NCBI GenBank assembly: GCA_025617375.2
Contig: JAMYGW020000009.1
Location: 124,001-188,000 of the forward strand
Direction: 5' to 3'
Length of the DNA: 64,000 bases
DNA from: Acarospora socialis
Lineage: Eukaryota > Ascomycota > Lecanoromycetes > Acarosporales > Acarosporaceae
The notes under the pieces are model-generated. The model was given only the letters and a program-made list of their open reading frames with translations. It was not told where the DNA came from and made no database searches. The translations under genes were made by a program, and so were the position numbers. The number at the start of each line of letters is the position of its first letter. The first letter of the stretch is position 1. Positions 51,748 to 64,000 of the stretch are shown here, one piece after another.

Positions 51748-54433
51748 ATGGCTGACAAGGAGGCTACCGTCTATATCATAGACGTTGGGCGTTCCATGGG
51801 AGAAAAGCACAATGGGCGAAAAGAATCAGATTTCGAGTGGGCTATGCATTACGTGTGGGATAAGATAACAAGCACAGTATTGCCCAAGAACAGTCCTTTA
51901 CGGAGAACGATTTCGGTAATTGATGTAGGTAGCTACGAATAGAAAAACGGCTACTGTTGGGGTTATTGGGCTCCGGACAGATGGTATGAGAAAGGACACG
52001 GCATGGTCGTAGCACAGCTGATACAGCCAAGGGACGAGAAATGAGCTCGGCGACGAGGACAACTATGAGAACATTTCGGTACTACAAGAAATAGGGCAGT
52101 ATGATTGTCCGTCGACCGAGACGTTTCCCAGCATGCTAACCCAGGTAGGATCCTCATGCCAGACCTTAGGAACCTGCGGCAGAGGATCAAGCTGAGTAAT
52201 ACTGAGCACGGAGATGGTATGTCGGGGTTCTTCAGATGACGTGCTCTGTCTTGACACATTGCAGCGATATCGGCCCTGGTCATCGCCATTCAGATGATTA
52301 CGAAGTATTGCAAAAAGCTCAAGTATCATCGCAAGATTATCCTGGTCACGAACGGACGGGGCTCCATGGATCCTGACGATGTGAACGATATTGCAAAGAA
52401 GCTTAACGACGATGGGATGGAACTGGTTGTGCTGTTAGTCTAACCCTGCCTCTCCTAAACCTTTGCTTACAGCGGTTAGCGGTGTCGATTTCGACGACCC
52501 TGAATATGGGTTTAAGGAGGAAGAGAAAGATCCTGTCAAAGTAGAACTGCATCTTCGTCAATTCTCGATGGTGCTGACTGTGTGACGAAGGCAAAGAACG
52601 AAGAGGTGCTCAAAGGCCTAGTCGATGGTTGCAACGGCGTGTTTGGGACTCTTGAACAAGCCATCGTAGAGCTCGGTCAGCCCCGGCTGAAGTCTACTCG
52701 CCCGGTAACGTCCTACAAAGGTCAACTCACTCTCGGAGATCCAGAACAGTACCAATCAGCAATGTGCATAGATGTCGAACGTTATCCTCGAACCATGGTG
52801 GCTAGGGCTCCGACAGCGAGTCAATTCGTTCATCATTCGGATCTGTCGAACGGTCATGGCAGTGCTCAGTCTTCGGCAACCATGCTCGTAGACGACGATA
52901 TGCTAGAAGCCGGACAGAACGCGGCTAATCCCAACGGCTTGACTTCTGTCAAGAACGCTCGCACCTATCAGGTAGCAGATGATAGCGCTCCGGGTGGCAA
53001 ACGTGATGTCGACCGAGAAGAACTTGCCAAGGGCTATGAGTACGGAAGAACGGCCGTGCATATCAGCGAGTCGGACGAAAACGTGACGAAATTAGAGACA
53101 AAAGCTGCGCTCGAGATTATTGGATTTGTGCCAATGGCCAAGGTGGGCACACCTTGACCGGGTTAGTCGTACTCAGCGACATTCTGATTGGTATAGTACG
53201 ACCGGTATATGAACATGTCCGCCGCCTCGCAGATAATAGCCCAAAGGACGAACGAGAAAGCCAAGATGGCAATGTCTTCCTTGATCCACGCTCTCTTCGA
53301 ACTCGAGGACTATGCAGTGGCAAGGCTAGTGACGAGAGACGACCGAAGCCCGGTATTGGTCCTTCTCGCGCCAGAGATCACGCCTGACTATGAATGCTTG
53401 GTCGATGTCCAGCTACCGTTTGCAGAAGACTTCCGTTCCTACAAGTTTCCTCCGCTGGACAGGGTCGTCACCGTGTCGGGCAAGTTACTGAAGGAACACC
53501 GTAACCTCCCCAGCGATGTTTTAAAAGAAGAGATGAGCAAATACGTCGACCGAATGGATCTTGCAACATTCGGCACAGACGACGAAGGGTACGGATGACA
53601 CCACCCTCAGCTTGGTACTGCAGACTGACGTCTTTCAGACAGCCAGCCGAATATATGCGGATGGAAGACACCTTCTCGCCCGTCCTCCACCGCATCGACC
53701 AAGCCGTCCGCTGGCGCGCCGTCCATCCCACCGAACCCATCCCCCCACCCTACGAGATCCTCACCAGATTCTCCCACCCTCCAGCCGCACTCCAAACCAA
53801 AGCCCGACCCCAGCTCGAGAAACTCATATCCGCCGCATCCGTCAAGAAAGGCAAGTCTCCACTCCCCACCCCACCATCATGCTCATCCCCATCCTCATAC
53901 TTAGCCCTAACAAATTCTCACCCAACATAGTTCCCCCCAAACTCCGCGGCCGCAAACGCGACCGCACAACCACCAAGCCGCTCTCGGGCCTCGACGTCGC
54001 CACCCTCCTCTCGCACGCCCCGCACGCCCCGCACGCCCACACCTCCACCATCTCCCCCGACAACGCCATCCCCGAATTCAAGCAACTCCTCGCGACGACG
54101 GAAGACGCGTCGGCCATCGCATCCGCCGCGGCGCAGATGGGCACCATCATCGAGTCGCGCATCGCGCACAGTTTCGGTGACAGCGGCTACGCGCGCGCGA
54201 TCGAGGAGATGCGCGTGATGCGGGAGGAGCTGGTCGAGCTGGAGGAGCCGGGGCTGTGGAATGCGTTCGTGCGGGGGCTGAAGGGGCGGGTGTTGGCGGG
54301 GGAGTTGGGGGGCGAGAGGAAGGAGGTGTGGTGGGAAGTTAGAAGGAATGGGTTGGGGTTGGTGGATGCACGGGTCAGTGCGTTGTCGGAGGTGGGCGAG
54401 GAGGAGGCGAGGCAGTTCCTTTCGGCTCGGTGA
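51748..54433 (+). CDS. KU80: Ku80 subunit of the non-homologous end-joining complex
   Basis: Ten exons: 51748-51876, 51929-51983, 52032-52098, 52149-52216, 52265-52433, 52480-52540, 52591-53142, 53197-53588, 53639-53850 and 53931-54433. They total 2,208 nt in one frame, 735 residues. The vWA-like domain comes first ([65 protein letters not shown]). The DNA-encircling Ku core follows ([56 protein letters not shown]). A helical C-terminal domain ends ARQFLSAR. Ku80 pairs with Ku70 to bind DNA ends. Introns are 46-54 bp except the ninth (80 bp), which must use a GC donor (AAAG|GCAAGT at 53851) to keep frame. The short early exons explain why the first half is broken in simple ORF scans. Confidence 0.95.
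53851..53930 (+). other. GC-AG intron in KU80
   Basis: The only donor that joins SVKK to [11 protein letters not shown] in frame is G|GCAAGT; the nearby GT (53855) would shift the frame. The acceptor is AACATAG. AG|GCAAGT is the standard GC-donor consensus. Confidence 0.8.
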
Positions 54434-55394
54434 AAGGTTTTCTTGGCGGAGTGATGAATGAGCGGTAGGGTACTGCGGCTTGGGTCTTGAAGAATCGATC
54501 AGCCGGCGTCCGTCACTTCAAACGTGAGGCACAATAGACCCTCCCTCCACTACCTGCTGCTAGATATCCCACTCTTCCCAACGTCCGCCTTCCCCTTTCC
54601 AAATCCAATGCCTCCCTCTGTTCAAGCGGAGAATGTAATCACCCACCCACCTACAGCATGTGTCCGGGAAACTTTCTACGGAGAAGGAGACCAGACAGAC
54701 CAATCCACACTCCTCACACCATTGTCCACGCCGCCGGCATCGATGGGCGGGGTGCGCAGAACGCAGGCACGTTTGTCGTTCGTTCGTTCGGAGACGCCTT
54801 GCTATATCGCATCCAAGCCGCAGCGTCGTTACGGGAGATAATAGAGTGCTGTAGAGGACTCGTGCGGCTCGGTTCTGTGGCTAGATAGGTGCGGGTGCGG
54901 TTGCGTGGTTGGGGGGGTGGGGGAGGTCGTTGTTGGGCAGTTTGGGTACGTGTTAAGCCTGAGTGCTTTGCTATACGAACTAGCGATCCAGAATAGAGTA
55001 GAGACGATAGGTGACGGACTCCCATGTCGTCGCTCAGGTAGGGAGAGAAAGGTACAGTACAGGTCAGAGACATCCGTTCTCCTAACTAGCTAGCTACAGA
55101 AGACGGTCGGACACACACGGTAGCCGGGATCGTACAGGTTGAGTTCATTGGGTGTACACCGACGTCTAGATAGGAAGAATGCCGACAGGAAGCAAAGTGG
55201 AGAAGGGGAAGGGAGAACTACCGTCTTGTAGTTAGCGTGCAGGGGTTTTGTGGTGGTTAATGTACAGTATCCAGCGAACCGCAGCCATCCAAGTGCAAAT
55301 GCAAGTTGATAAAGGTAACAGAGGTGGTCAACTGCGACCGGGGGAGATACCGTTGATGCTACCCGTCCACCAACGAGTAGCTTTTGAATACACT
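54434..55394. other. Convergent intergenic region
   Basis: Between the stops of KU80 (plus) and the forkhead gene (minus). Several overlapping ORFs (54524-55398) without domains. A GTTCGTTCG run lies near 54780. Confidence 0.55.
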
Positions 55395-57676
55395 TCAACG
55401 ACCGAGTGTTCCGTTGGTCATCTGGCGGTGGAAGGAGCCGATTGGCTGGAAGCCCCTATAAGATCGATGTCAATGAATTCGCCTTCGAAGTATGAGTGAT
55501 TATGTTGCCTACCTCGCCAGATCTATACCCTCGGATTCATCCTCTTCATCATGTATCGCCAACCCATTTCCCAAAAGGATCCCAGAATTTGTGAAGGGTC
55601 CGTTTCTGAGCTTGCTAGGGCTGCCACTCGCAGCTGGCGGGCTGCTACTATGCAATCCGCCCAGAGCAGTTGTGCCACCAGTCTTCAACGGACTCAGGTC
55701 TGGCATTGGCCTCGCAGGTGTGCTTCCATCGTCCGCAAACTTCCAAAATGGCGCCGGCGAGCTGGTTGGCATGTACGTCGAAGGCAAATGCGCGGTACTA
55801 GGAGGCGCGAGCTTTGGATTTTGACGTCTCGGTGCAGGTGTGACGAGAGAGCGCGCTTCGTCGTAGTAAGCGGACGAGGAAAGTAACGGTGGGGACCCTG
55901 CTGCTGCGGCGTCTGAAAATCCATAGACGGCGCTTCTAGAACGTGGCAAGGGCGAGCCATCATCGACTATCTGAGGAAGTCCGTGTGCCAGGTGATGTGG
56001 TAGGTGAGAACCACGCTCGGGTGTGTAAGCCTCCTTGGCTGCTGGTGGGTAGGAACTCAATGGTGGGGTAGTAGAGCGTGGTGAGTGTTTGAGCTGACTG
56101 CTTGAAACTAAACCGTCCTGACTCTGATCCGGTAGACCAGCCTGGCTGCTGGGTTGGCCAAACCCACGAGCATTGTCTTTGGCCGCAGGTGAAGTGGGTG
56201 CCGAAGAACCGCGACCGCCACCTTTGGCATTGCGCGGACCACGGTTATTGAACTCGTGGCGATGCTCGGGAACAATCTGCCACTTCATACCCTTGCCTGG
56301 CTCATCGGTCCTTCGCGGGATCTTCTGGAACGCCTTACTGAGAGACAAGTTGTGGCGGATAGAGTTCTGTAATCCCGATTAGTCTCAAGCACATGGACAG
56401 AATGAACGTCCAATCACGTACCTGCCAGCCTGAGTTCGAATATCTGTAGAAGGAATACTGTTCCTGAATCCACTGATAGATAGAGGCAAGCGTCAACTTT
56501 TCTTCAGGACTTGACAAGATTGCCTGACTTATCAGCGTCGCGTAACTGAACGGCGGCTTGAGATCTTTCGCAGAGTCTAGACTGTAGTCGATGTCTTCGG
56601 TGCTCTCCAGCATGAAACCGCGATGATACGAGGGCGATTGCTTGGGTCGGTTTCCGCCGTCCGGAACACGCGGGCTTGCTGGCGTACTGTGGCGTTTGTA
56701 ATCCGGAGGTGCTGGTGCCAAAGGGACATGGCCAAGGCTGCCACGAGAGCTTGTGGGAACCCCTTGTGAAGAGTCGGAACGGGGCATGTGAGCCGTGCGA
56801 TCCGGATGGGGAGGTGGGGGATGAGGCCATCTCTCTGGTTCCTCTCCATTCGCCAAGGCCTGAGCCGCTTCGATGAAGGTGTGATGGACGACCGCTCGTT
56901 CTCCGGGTAGGACGAACATCATCTGCGTGCCTCCAATCTCGATCACATCTCCACTAGAGAGTGAAGTTCGTTGCCCGCGCCGGATAAGCATTTCATTGAC
57001 CCTTAGTCCATTCCGGCCATTCACTATGATATGCCACTTCCCGTCTTTCATATCGAAGAACAGCTCCGCATGTAATCTGGAGATTACCTTACTTGGGCCA
57101 AGATCGATCTGAATTCTAGTGGTGTCTGCGAAATCCGGAAACGGACTGGATTGCGCTCCATCCTCCACACTCGGGCGCGACACCGTATCGGGAGGACGGC
57201 CAATGTTAACAGTCAGTGTCTTGACATAATAGGTCCACTCTTTTCCCGCCAGCTTCGCATATGCTTGTACTCCATCTTTGTATTCTCGTTCAATGAACGT
57301 GTTCGCATGGTCGATAGCAACCGACACCGGCTCCTTCGCCACAGCCAGGAAAGGGATGACCGAGTCCACAATCTCTTGGCTTTCAGCGACCTCATCTCCT
57401 TCTGATGAAACACCTTCGTCTTTCAGGGGTTCTGATTCCACGGTTGAATCATTGGTCACCAGATTAGGCGTTGTAGCTGCGTTTGTCTAGATTGCCAGCA
57501 TTCAGTATGGCCCAACATACATCGGAAGACTGATGACGAAAGGACTGTAGAGGTGAACGTACTCTTCTTTTCTTTGTAGCCGGTCGAGATGAAGAAGAGT
57601 CTGGTAAATCAGCGTCAGACAAATCTTGAGGTTCAGCTGCCCTTCGACGAGTTCGACGTTTGGAGGAAGGCGGCAT
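55395..57676 (-). CDS. FKH2: FHA-forkhead transcription factor (Fkh1/Fkh2-like)
   Basis: Exons 57563-57676, 56422-57486, 55513-56366 and 55395-55455 (introns 76, 55 and 57 bp) give 697 residues. Exon 1 is basic ([16 protein letters not shown]). The FHA domain (about 114-232) has the phosphothreonine-binding [11 protein letters not shown] and NGRNGLRVN blocks. The forkhead domain starts at about 345 ([35 protein letters not shown]), and the intron splits it exactly before [18 protein letters not shown]. The last exon adds [19 protein letters not shown], easily missed. Yeast Fkh1/Fkh2 share this FHA plus forkhead order and drive G2/M genes; the symbol marks that family, not a proven orthologue. 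The Ser/Pro-rich tail has many SP/TP sites, likely CDK targets. Confidence 0.92.
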
Positions 57677-60609
57677 AACAACAACGTCTTGGGCGCGATT
57701 GTTTCAGTTTCTGTTAGAAGTAATTGATTAGCCTAAGAACCATGGAGTTCAAGAAGTGCGAAAGAGTCAAGATGTGAATATACAGGAAGGTTGTCGCGAT
57801 GTTGGATGTGTTACTAGGGATTGCGAAACTTCACCGATGTCAGTCGCATAGGTGTCAGAATCTTACATTCACCAACAGTCTTCTGCGCTGGTATATCTGA
57901 AGATCGTGATAATGCGATTCTATCAGTTTGAGATCGGCTTGCTGGTTGTTGGTTATCTGGCAAAGTGCCGTATTGCGAAATCGGCTGCAAGGTGGCGGTT
58001 GGAATGGAAAAACACGCGCCTTTGTCGCGTACGTGAGCTGAATCGATAAGCAGGCAGGCGTCTTGACAGATCAGGGTTATTTTTGATATGGTGAGAAGAT
58101 GAAGTCGAGTAGACGGACAGATGCAAAATAAACAGTTCTACTGCCTGTGGGTTGCTGGTCTTCTCAACCGGGCCGCTTGACGGTTTGTTCGTCAGAAGAG
58201 ATGGAATAGAAAAGCTAGTGATATTCTCATTGGCTGAGCCGCACGACCAAAACACAGATTTGCGGGCCGGCTAATGAGTCAGCACATCGTCATTCGCTGT
58301 TGCGAGCGGCTGATGTAAGCTAGGGTCAGATGTCATCATTGATGATTTTGTGCACCAAAGCAGTCTGGATCATTCTCATGGGTACTGTATCATACACAAA
58401 TCTCACAAAATATGATTCCCAAAGTGCTGCTTGTCAATCCATTGAAGCCGTGTATGAAGGACTGCATTAGTAAATGTCTCTTAAAATATTTCGTGGGCCC
58501 AGCTGTTACTGCTTCCGACTATATAGGCTTAGTCATCTTGGCTGCTGTACTCTACCTATGACCATTCTATAGTATTCCGGACTTCATACGAACCGTAGTC
58601 TACCCTTCTTGCTAGCTCTGGGCATAAGCTGCAGTGTTTCGCATGAGGCTATGTATTTAGTGAGTTACTACCCTGCAGTCGGAGAAGTGCCGGATGCACT
58701 CATGCTCTCGGGCTGGACTCGTTCGCTACCAAACGACAATGACGCCGGATACGGAGTTTTGAGGGTTTTTGCCCGGGAAGGGAACCTAGGAAATGCACTG
58801 CGAGGCGGTTCCTAGAAAGAGCATCGCGTCTGGGTGATTAAAGTACCATAGTAACGCTCACCGCTGATGTTGACGTCTCCAGCGCTATGGCGGAATACCG
58901 ATCTGTTCATGTTTTCAATGCTGGGTTGAGTTCGGGAGGAGAAACGAAGATGATGAAGTTAACTCGAGTATCAATGGCCGAAGTGACATGGTTGCGAGGG
59001 CGGAACACGACTCGAATCTGTTGTAGTTGTCTGATCGAGGACTGCACTCACAATGCAGTAACGACTTATTATACACTCTCCCTCTTAGTAAGGAAACATC
59101 CCCCAATAGAAGTTGTGGTTGGTGTGTCTAGATGTTCACCCGTCTCGAGAAGGCAACGACGACACGACGAGAAACTCACATATGCTTGCTAGAAGGGTGT
59201 GACATTCAATATATTACTTGTAAACAGCAAACGCATAGACGCTAACAATGTAGCTCAGACTGTACCCTTCAAGCACTTTCAGCTTGAAGGCGGGCGGACT
59301 GGAAAATCAAGCGTGTCAATCCGAAAAGAGATCACCTTGACCACGCCCTTTCAAATAAACGCGACATCGGCTTGCGATCCTGGTCTGGATTTTGGAACAG
59401 ATTGAGCACTGGAATGGTGTCGGTCCAATACCCCTTTCGGCCGAGGAGGTACGCGGGCGGTTGCTTGTATCCTTTCGTTGACAGATAATGCATAAGAAGA
59501 GTCCAACCCTATCTACCTTCAACCCTGAAGTGGGCAGTCGAAGCCGATAACGAGATATTCTGAGGGAGCGGTAGAGGGCATAACCTGTAAGCCTCGATGT
59601 TGGCTGGGAACCAAAGTCCTTTGATCGCAAGCTTAGGCAAGGTCTTACCCAAACGAGACCTCGTGCAGTCTTCGAATGGCTCACAGTCGATGTCTGCGCT
59701 TGACGTTTGCGTTGGCGAATTTCAAAAAGATGCTGCGGGGCTTCCGGGAGCCTGAGTTTCGCATGCTGGAAACCTCTCCGCTATGGAATTCAAATCGGCT
59801 TGCGCCAACTTCTTGGGTCTCGTAGGCCTCCGGAGTTTGTAGGGCAGGGCTATATTAGATTGGCAACTGACAAAGCTCTGTCAGCGTTGGGACCTCCTGT
59901 AATCAGTTCACGTAAGGCGCCCTTTCCTCCAAGCCTCCTTGTACGACATTGTTCAATTGTCGCATCCGAATAACAAATCCTAGAGCCTCTTTCGAATCAT
60001 GCGTTGTTCTTTCTAGAAGACCTTTCCGGGCATTACAGTCATATCCTCACAGCTTCCCATCAGGATTGCGAACTATCTTTCAAAGGTTCAAAGCAGTCTT
60101 GCTGTGACTGTAGTTATGATTGAATATGAGAATGTCACTTCGTTGTGCTAGTTAGGATTCTTTAGAACATGAGAACAACCAGATCCAGCTGAAGATATAT
60201 CGTAAGTTAATCGATGCTCAGCTAAGCTTTTGAAAATACCTACTTTAGGTATCACAAGTGCCTTAATTTGGCCTCGCTCTGTGCCAAGGAAAAGCTAATG
60301 ACGTATTTATAGAAAACAGAGGTCTGGAAAACTGGGCATTCGTGGTCACAAGCCAAGATTTCTGTTCCCGCCAACCCCAAAGTAGTTAGTTTGATTCACC
60401 TTTACCCGCCTGACAACAATCAACAACCATTGAAAGCAAGAACCTCTCCAATTTCCCTCTTTCCTCTCACCACCACACGACCTGCAACAATCTGGTACGT
60501 TTTCAATGCAATTCTTCATCATTGCATGGCTGAACTGACAGCTACCAGCTTATCGGCCTCTAATATACCCTTGCTCATCTTCATCACATCCACTCAACCA
60601 AGAATCACC
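57677..60609. other. Gene-poor region, 2.9 kb
   Basis: Upstream of the forkhead gene and of the small Cys-rich gene. Short ORFs (57852-58049, 58609-58815, 58887-59192, 59316-59684, 59707-59973) have no domain, splice partner or consistent codon bias. No tRNA was seen by eye. The last 250 bp are CA/CT-rich, as for a 5' leader. Confidence 0.5.
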
Positions 60610-60920
60610 ATGCCTTCCGCCGCGCCCACCAATCTCAGTCAAAACCAGAGCGAGGCTCAGCCCGCCCCTCAAGAACCGATGGTTGCTCAGAACGGCATCG
60701 AGACCGCGCAACCTGTACGTTCTCGTTTCCCCTCTCCCTTCAACTTCCCTTTCCCCAGATTGTACCGTACCGTTCCCTCTTATTCGTACGTGTCGCGGAA
60801 ATGTTACTGATGACTTTCGCGTAACAGAAAGCTCAGCCGCCGATGGAGATGTCGCTTCGTGGCGGTGAGTACGCCAGCTGCAACTGCTGTGGGTGCGGCT
60901 GCTCCGAGGCCTGTTGTTAA
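60610..60920 (+). CDS. Small cysteine-rich tail protein (65 residues)
   Basis: Exons 60610-60714 and 60828-60920 (intron 113 bp, GTACGT..CGTAACAG) encode 65 residues. The first 40 are Gln/Pro/Ala-rich; then comes MEMSLRGGEY and a tail with eight cysteines in 13 residues (CNCCGCGCSEACC). Small fungal proteins ending in an RGG-like turn and clustered cysteines recur in many ascomycetes, without known function; the tail resembles CYSTM-type membrane-associated or palmitoylated ends. A perfect donor GTGAGT is embedded in the coding sequence at GGC G|GTGAGT (60874); I read through it because the Cys tail follows in frame. It is too short for most gene finders. Confidence 0.65.
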
Positions 60921-63900
60921 GGGGGGGCACACACCGCGAGTTCCGGGCGGGAAGTGGGCGCAAAGGATCGTGTCCAATGTATGATGGTGTGATCCATGAT
61001 ATCCTTTTCTCATTTCAGCAGTCGGATAGTGAGAGCCGGTGAAGAAAGTGTTGGTGGAATGATCTCTTGCATTAATCATGAACATGTTCGATCAAGAACT
61101 ACAATAAATGCATATACTCCTACTTGTTTTATGCTATAGACTGCCTTCTGCCATGAGTACCATAAATATCACGACCGGAAGAGAGGTGAGGGTGAGGCTT
61201 GATCCATGTAGGGTAAGGCTTGCTGCGCAACAAGTGTACCTTGACATGCACTTCTATACTTATGGCGACGAATGGATACCCTGTCATCTCGATTACAAAT
61301 ACTGGGTCCTGGCAACTACATTACCACGCACAGACACCACGGCAAGAGCTTCCTCAAGGCCGGTGAGCCCGAGCCTGACCGTTATGTTACTGCACTTTAG
61401 AAAGTGAATCCTCCTCAATCAAACTGCAGAGTGCCTCGTACCTCACCAGCACACTCGCGCCTAAAAGGTCTCTATCGCGAAGGACTGGAAGATGATATCA
61501 ACCGGTTTCGAGACCGCACACTGACTCTCGCAGTTTTACGTGTGGATGTTTGCTGCTGAGCACTACCGAGATGGACTTCAACCTCTAAGAGAATAGAAGC
61601 GATATTCTCGAGAAGTCAATTCACCGTACTAGGACCTTAAGGGTCAGCTCTGTTTGTTTCGCCACACTTGCGAAGTCCTACTACGTTCTTTCGGCCGGGA
61701 AGACGTTGAGACCTCAATTTTGGCAGTTTTGCTCAATGACTCGGAGGGAGATGGCAGCAAGAATCCCCGCGTCGAAGAGAAGTAAGCTCCAGCAGGCCCC
61801 AGTAGTTTGTTCATCTGTCCTGTTAGCAGATCTCCTTACGCTCCTGAACTGACTGCATGAGAAGACAGCTCAAGCGCTTCAGGAAATTATCCCATCTGCA
61901 TCCATTATATTGAGGAGATATGGAGGCTTGTCAAGGAACTAGAGGGCGACCTTCGAGCTGCCCAGGAGCAAGAGGCATGAGATTTCCGTGTCAATCTTAG
62001 ACGGCGTCGGGCTAATACTGGGCAGAGCGCCGCAACATCTCAATGGTCAAAACGCTGCGACATCAATTGTCATAACACTGAAGTCGACTGATCCCTTTTT
62101 AGATGTTGACGACTGACACTTACAATCTCCCAGAGTGGCGAGCCAAGTAACAACTCAAAAGGATCAGGTCCACCTAATCCAAATCAAGCCGTTCAAAACT
62201 TATTGAGTCTTTGAAGGCACAAAGTTATCTCAACTTGGAGGTGACAAAAGACACGATCCCACTTGCCAAGTTACGGCTCGATACAGATCTCTTCCTCGTC
62301 TTGAGAGCATGCGAGTGGAAGCTTCCAATCCGTATGCCGCACTTGAGGCAGTTGGTACTGTACTTTCTGAGCATCCCACGCTGTGAATCTGCGCCTAGGT
62401 CTTCGTTTGGCGGAGGATTCAGAATCTCTCACGGAGAACTATCTGCACCAGAGCGGGTCAGATGAGTTTCGTATTTTGTTCTGCCTAGACTTTCAACCGC
62501 AGGTTGCGCATCAGCTGCTATATATTGGAAGCGGCCGACTTTATGCCTGGGAGTCTGAGGTCAAGCGAAAGCAAGGTTCTTTTTTTCGATGGAGCCAGGA
62601 ATGCTACTTTCACCGAAAATTCGCAAGGACTCATATCAGTCCACCTAGCGGAAAGTGCCTTGGAATCAAATCGTACTCGGTCGCTGTGTGAGGTCGTTCA
62701 AGAAGACAGCAACTGGATCGACGCACGTTCAAAGTGCCTTGGCTTTCCCCTACACCAGTCGGGAGTGTCATACGATCTTTACTCGGTTTAGAACTCTTGG
62801 ATGCGTGGGGCTCAGAGCTCGATGACGCCTTCAGATACGTTGCCCTCAAGGACCGGTCAGGGTTCAAACCCAGACAGTTGGTATACCAACACAAAGAGCT
62901 GCCAGGCACGCTGTCTTTCACATACACTCCAAAAAAAGAACTAGAACCAGACCTGTTTCCTTCGCAGGCCACTTCAACGCTTCCTCGATAACTAAATTAT
63001 CGCCACTCCACAGCAAAGCATCTATAGACGATCCATGTACAAGGCTACGTACGATGTCAAGGTGAAGACAAACGTAGCCAGTTACTCCACAATGGGATGG
63101 ATATGCCGTTGAGACCGTAAACCCATTAATGCACGACTTAGAAGCACTGAGGCACGTGATCTAATCAGACTTACCCTGTTCGGATTCGAGATGTGGCTTG
63201 ATGAGGCGCAGATCCGGGGCGCAGGCTTACGCTAGTAAGCAGATCTTCCCGAAGTCCGGACGCCACTTCGATTTGCAGCATGCTCTGTTACACCTACCTC
63301 CGTACGAATAAGGTAGCAATGCCACCGTTGATCATCTCTTGCGAACATGCCTGGCCCACGGCGTTACCTTATTCTTCCCCAACGAGCATTGCGTGGTTTG
63401 CGTGATCTCCAGCATGTCAACCCGAAAACAGATCAATGCAGTCAGAGCCATAAGTCTTTCACATATGAGAGTACCAAGCAGATCGACTCCAGACTACGAG
63501 TACTATTCTTAGTTTACCCACCGTGAAGAGTTCACGTCACCTCTCTAAAGAGAAAGCTGAGGACTACTCAGCCTCTCGACGTACTCGCTGGATGTACACT
63601 GAAAGGACTCGCAGGAGTCCTGCCCTTCGGATTGATATTGACTAGAGCATGATGACGTAGGTAGCTGGCTTACTGGCACTTCCTACATAGGTGACAGTCA
63701 TTGATTGACGATATACGCAAATATCACGTCTATTTCGGTAATTCTTCGGTTTGGTATGGTATGGAGTATCATCGGTAGTACTCTTATATCTTTTTGAGGG
63801 TAGTACTCCGTAACTTGAGAGATAAAGTGATTCGATCGGCGGCGGAAGTATCGGAGTTTACAACCTGCCTTTGCTGCCCTGCCAAGGCTATCAGAAATTC

Positions 63901-64000
63901 GCCTTTGTTACGAGTCCTCATACTCCAAATTTAGTACCCTGCTTTGAAGTCAATTAGTCGTGACTGACTCATTATTGGACGACGTCCGTTGAGTGGTAAT
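60921..64000. other. Gene-poor right end, possible decayed coding DNA
   Basis: ORFs at 61108-61407, 62211-62465, 62383-62691, 62504-62791 and 62734-62991 shift from frame to frame in the same direction between 62200 and 63000, as a decayed gene might, but I recognise no family. Repeated GTAGTACTC words occur at 63774-63807. No RNA gene seen. Confidence 0.4.

Noticed and set aside
62858-62880. GGGTTCAAACCC resembles a tRNA B box.
   Set aside because: The bases around it cannot form a T-arm stem and no A box or acceptor stem is present.
1-64000. A biosynthetic gene cluster or bacterial-type operon.
   Set aside because: No backbone synthase (PKS, NRPS, terpene cyclase), P450 or transporter set; neighbouring genes have unrelated roles.

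Overview
This window is nuclear DNA of a filamentous ascomycete (Pezizomycotina; a dothideomycete-like fungus fits, but the class is not proven from sequence alone). The signs are compact genes on both strands, many introns of 46-60 bp with GTNNNN..CTAAC/CTGAC..AG signals, fungus-specific families (Zn2Cys6, Rua1-type, FHA-forkhead and Par32/DUF3602 proteins) and fungal versions of housekeeping genes. Exon structures below were built by hand from splice signals, protein-family continuity and frame arithmetic; no transcript data were available.

Layout. 1-16.6 kb: DnaJ/TPR co-chaperone (runs off the left edge), Rua1-type zinc regulator, mitochondrial m-AAA protease, Zn2Cys6 regulator, alpha/beta hydrolase, Par32/DUF3602 protein, RLP24. 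16.8-27.5 kb: PAM18, BTB protein, one-finger C2H2 protein, a poly(A)-polymerase-like nucleotidyltransferase fused to an MJ1316 RNA-end domain, and a divergent Nudix hydrolase. 27.5-30.5 kb is a scrambled accessory patch: GC-rich repeat copies, a sharply bounded AT-rich, CpG-depleted block and a severed SNF2 helicase fragment. 30.5-34.3 kb encodes an unusual 1,259-residue membrane-anchored coiled-coil protein. 34.7-46 kb: SnoaL-like protein, TMEM205/DUF4149 protein, Gfd2/YDR514C-like DEDDh nuclease, ING-PHD protein, single-pass Ser/Thr-rich membrane protein. 47-64 kb: a copia fossil, a large alpha/beta hydrolase, a 14-bp minisatellite, Ku80, an FHA-forkhead factor, a 65-residue Cys-rich protein, then about 3 kb with no convincing gene.

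No operon or obvious metabolic cluster is present. The main functional hints are divergent pairs sharing a promoter: RLP24 with PAM18 (274 bp), the nucleotidyltransferase-MJ1316 gene with the Nudix gene (757 bp), and the Gfd2-like nuclease with the ING protein (832 bp). The most notable features are the nucleotidyltransferase-MJ1316 protein with a degraded active site, the coiled-coil protein with precise 35-residue repeats and duplicated CxxCG knuckles, a start codon split by an intron, a GC-AG intron in Ku80, and two stop-free 51-nt introns.
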